Assembly (NCBI RefSeq): GCF_018603515.1
Contig: NZ_JACATN010000007.1
Location: forward strand, 1 to 64,000
Direction: 5' to 3'
DNA length: 64,000 nt
Source: Zobellia barbeyronii
GTDB lineage: Bacteria > Bacteroidota > Bacteroidia > Flavobacteriales > Flavobacteriaceae
Shown: in pieces, positions 62,848 to 64,000 of the stretch
Position numbering within the stretch: position 1 is the stretch's first letter
How the letters are laid out: each line of letters starts with the position of its first letter
Program-made: the position numbers and the translations under genes
Notes under the pieces: generated by a model
Seen by the model: only the letters and a program-made list of their open reading frames with translations
Told to the model about the DNA's origin: nothing
Database searches by the model: none

Positions 62848-64000
62848 ATGTTAAAACTAAATACACTCTGTTTATTCCTGCTTCTTTCCTTCTACGGAAT
62901 GGCACAAAGTCCGCTTCAACCCGGTTTTACCTTGTTAGAAAAAGGTGATTTTGAACAAGCAGAGACTTTTTTTGAAGGTTATCTTGCTGATGACCCTAAG
63001 AATAAAACAGCCTTAATCTGCTACGGGCGTGCTGTAGGATTAAGTGGAGAACCTGAAAAAGCTACAGGAATGTTCTCTTCCCTTTTAGAAGAATATCCTG
63101 GTGATTTTGAAATACAGATAAATTACAATGAATCCTTTCTTTGGGATAAGAAATTTAAAGAAGCAGAACCTTTATACGCTCAACTTGTAAAAGAGTATCC
63201 AGAAAATTTTGGTGCAGTTTTAGGTTATGCAAATACCCTTAGTAATCTAAAGAAATATGAAAAGGCTTTAGAATGGGTAGAAAGAGCTTTGATCATACAA
63301 CCTGGAAATCTTAGTGCCAAAACTTCAAGAAAATATATGCGTTTAGGTTATGCAAATGCCTATGTAAACGCACAGAATTACAAAAAAGGAGAAACTTTAT
63401 TAAAAGAGATATTTATAGATTTTCCTGAAGATAGAGATGCTTTATTAAATCTTGCTAATCTCTATTTGATTACAAAAGAAGTAGATGATGCTAAAGCAAT
63501 CTACAAAAGACTAGCGACTTCTGAAAAAGATTCCATAACCTCACTTAATGGTATTGCTCTTGCTGAACATATTGGAGAGAACGATAAACAAGCTCTAGTA
63601 GTTGCTACTACCGCTAAAGAAAAAGCAGATGCATTTGATGACGCAACAATAAAAGAACAGACCTACGACCGTTATGTCCAAGCCTTAATATGGAACCGAA
63701 AGTACATTAAAGCTAAAACTGAAATTGCAGAATTAGAAACTCAATACACCAACAAAAATTGGCTGTATGCACTAAAAGCTATGCTTGGTCTTTATACCGG
63801 TTCACCTAAAAAGAGTGTCGCTAATTATGATGCCATTCTTAAAAATGACAGTGCTTCTTTTGATGGAAATTTAGGGAAAGCCAACGCACTTTTTGCAGCT
63901 GACCGTATCGTTCCTGCTTACAATGCCGCCTTTGGAACCCTTAAAGTCTTTAAAGACCAGAAAGATGCCATTGGTTTTATTGATAAGTTAAATATATCCT
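62848..64000 (+). CDS. TPR-repeat secreted protein, 5' part (runs off the window)
   Basis: The frame is open from ATG 62848 to the window end, 384 codons, with no stop. A signal peptide (LKLNTLCLFLLLSFYGMAQS) is followed by at least eight TPR-like helical pairs, for example GDFEQAETFFEGYLADDP, KKFKEAEPLYAQLVKEYPEN and YEKALEWVERALIIQPGN. TPR proteins of this sort bind the synthase or the exporter in cellulose, Pel and PNAG-like systems. Its place at the end of the glycan locus suggests such a role, but the rest of the gene is not visible. Confidence 0.88.
   Translation, partial: MLKLNTLCLFLLLSFYGMAQSPLQPGFTLLEKGDFEQAETFFEGYLADDPKNKTALICYGRAVGLSGEPEKATGMFSSLLEEYPGDFEIQINYNESFLWDKKFKEAEPLYAQLVKEYPENFGAVLGYANTLSNLKKYEKALEWVERALIIQPGNLSAKTSRKYMRLGYANAYVNAQNYKKGETLLKEIFIDFPEDRDALLNLANLYLITKEVDDAKAIYKRLATSEKDSITSLNGIALAEHIGENDKQALVVATTAKEKADAFDDATIKEQTYDRYVQALIWNRKYIKAKTEIAELETQYTNKNWLYALKAMLGLYTGSPKKSVANYDAILKNDSASFDGNLGKANALFAADRIVPAYNAAFGTLKVFKDQKDAIGFIDKLNIS

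Overview
This window comes from a bacterial chromosome, most likely of a marine member of the Flavobacteriaceae (Bacteroidota). The evidence is low G+C, promoters of the Bacteroidota type (-33 TTG and -7 TAnnTTTG), almost no Shine-Dalgarno sequences, a SusC-like TonB receptor with a carboxypeptidase-regulatory-like domain, DUF4374 and DUF2271 partners, a split transketolase and an ATP-cone on NrdB. The genus cannot be fixed from the sequence alone.

Layout. 0.4-3.8 kb: the translation operon thrS-infC-rpmI-rplT, with infC starting at a rare ATA codon. 3.8-5.1 kb: a YjbQ-family protein and a Cof-type HAD phosphatase. 5.1-14.3 kb: a siderophore uptake and reduction locus (AraC regulator divergent from a TonB receptor, DUF4374 lipoprotein, ankyrin protein, DUF2271 protein and a PepSY-flavodoxin-reductase fusion). 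14.4-26.8 kb: mostly housekeeping genes (dnaB, accA, DMT exporter, lptF/G-type permease, tgt, split transketolase, outer-membrane barrel, FKBP lipoprotein, S4 protein, phosphoribosyltransferase, shikimate kinase). 27.0-28.4 kb: two identical tRNA-Lys genes followed by a decayed type ISP restriction-modification gene. 28.5-30.9 kb: a LytS/LytTR-like two-component pair with a small secreted repeat protein. 31.2-34.3 kb: nrdB-nrdA. 35.1-36.5 kb: a small coiled-coil protein, a 27-codon ORF and a tandem Usp protein. 36.7-40.4 kb: a three-gene secreted adhesin module ending in a peptidase S74 chaperone domain, flanked by a diverged direct repeat. 40.9-46.7 kb: an MscS channel and a giant PAS-array histidine kinase. 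47.0-52.0 kb: a TetR-associated redox gene group (two SDRs, FrnE-like DsbA, EthD-like, AhpD-like proteins).

52.1-64.0 kb: what appears to be an exopolysaccharide or glycan export locus, and the most unusual region. One arm encodes a flippase, a GT4 glycosyltransferase and a phospho-receiver domain fused to a polyprenyl-phosphate-sugar-synthase-like GT2. The divergent arm encodes a 1028-residue GT-C-like membrane protein, an Ig-like lipoprotein and a membrane-anchored GH5-like glycosidase, with overlapping start and stop codons. A STAS protein lacking the phospho-acceptor serine and a TPR protein that runs off the window end follow. A working model is that the receiver-GT2 protein makes a lipid-linked sugar under two-component control and the GT-C protein uses it, with the flippase, lipoprotein, glycosidase and TPR protein handling export and trimming.
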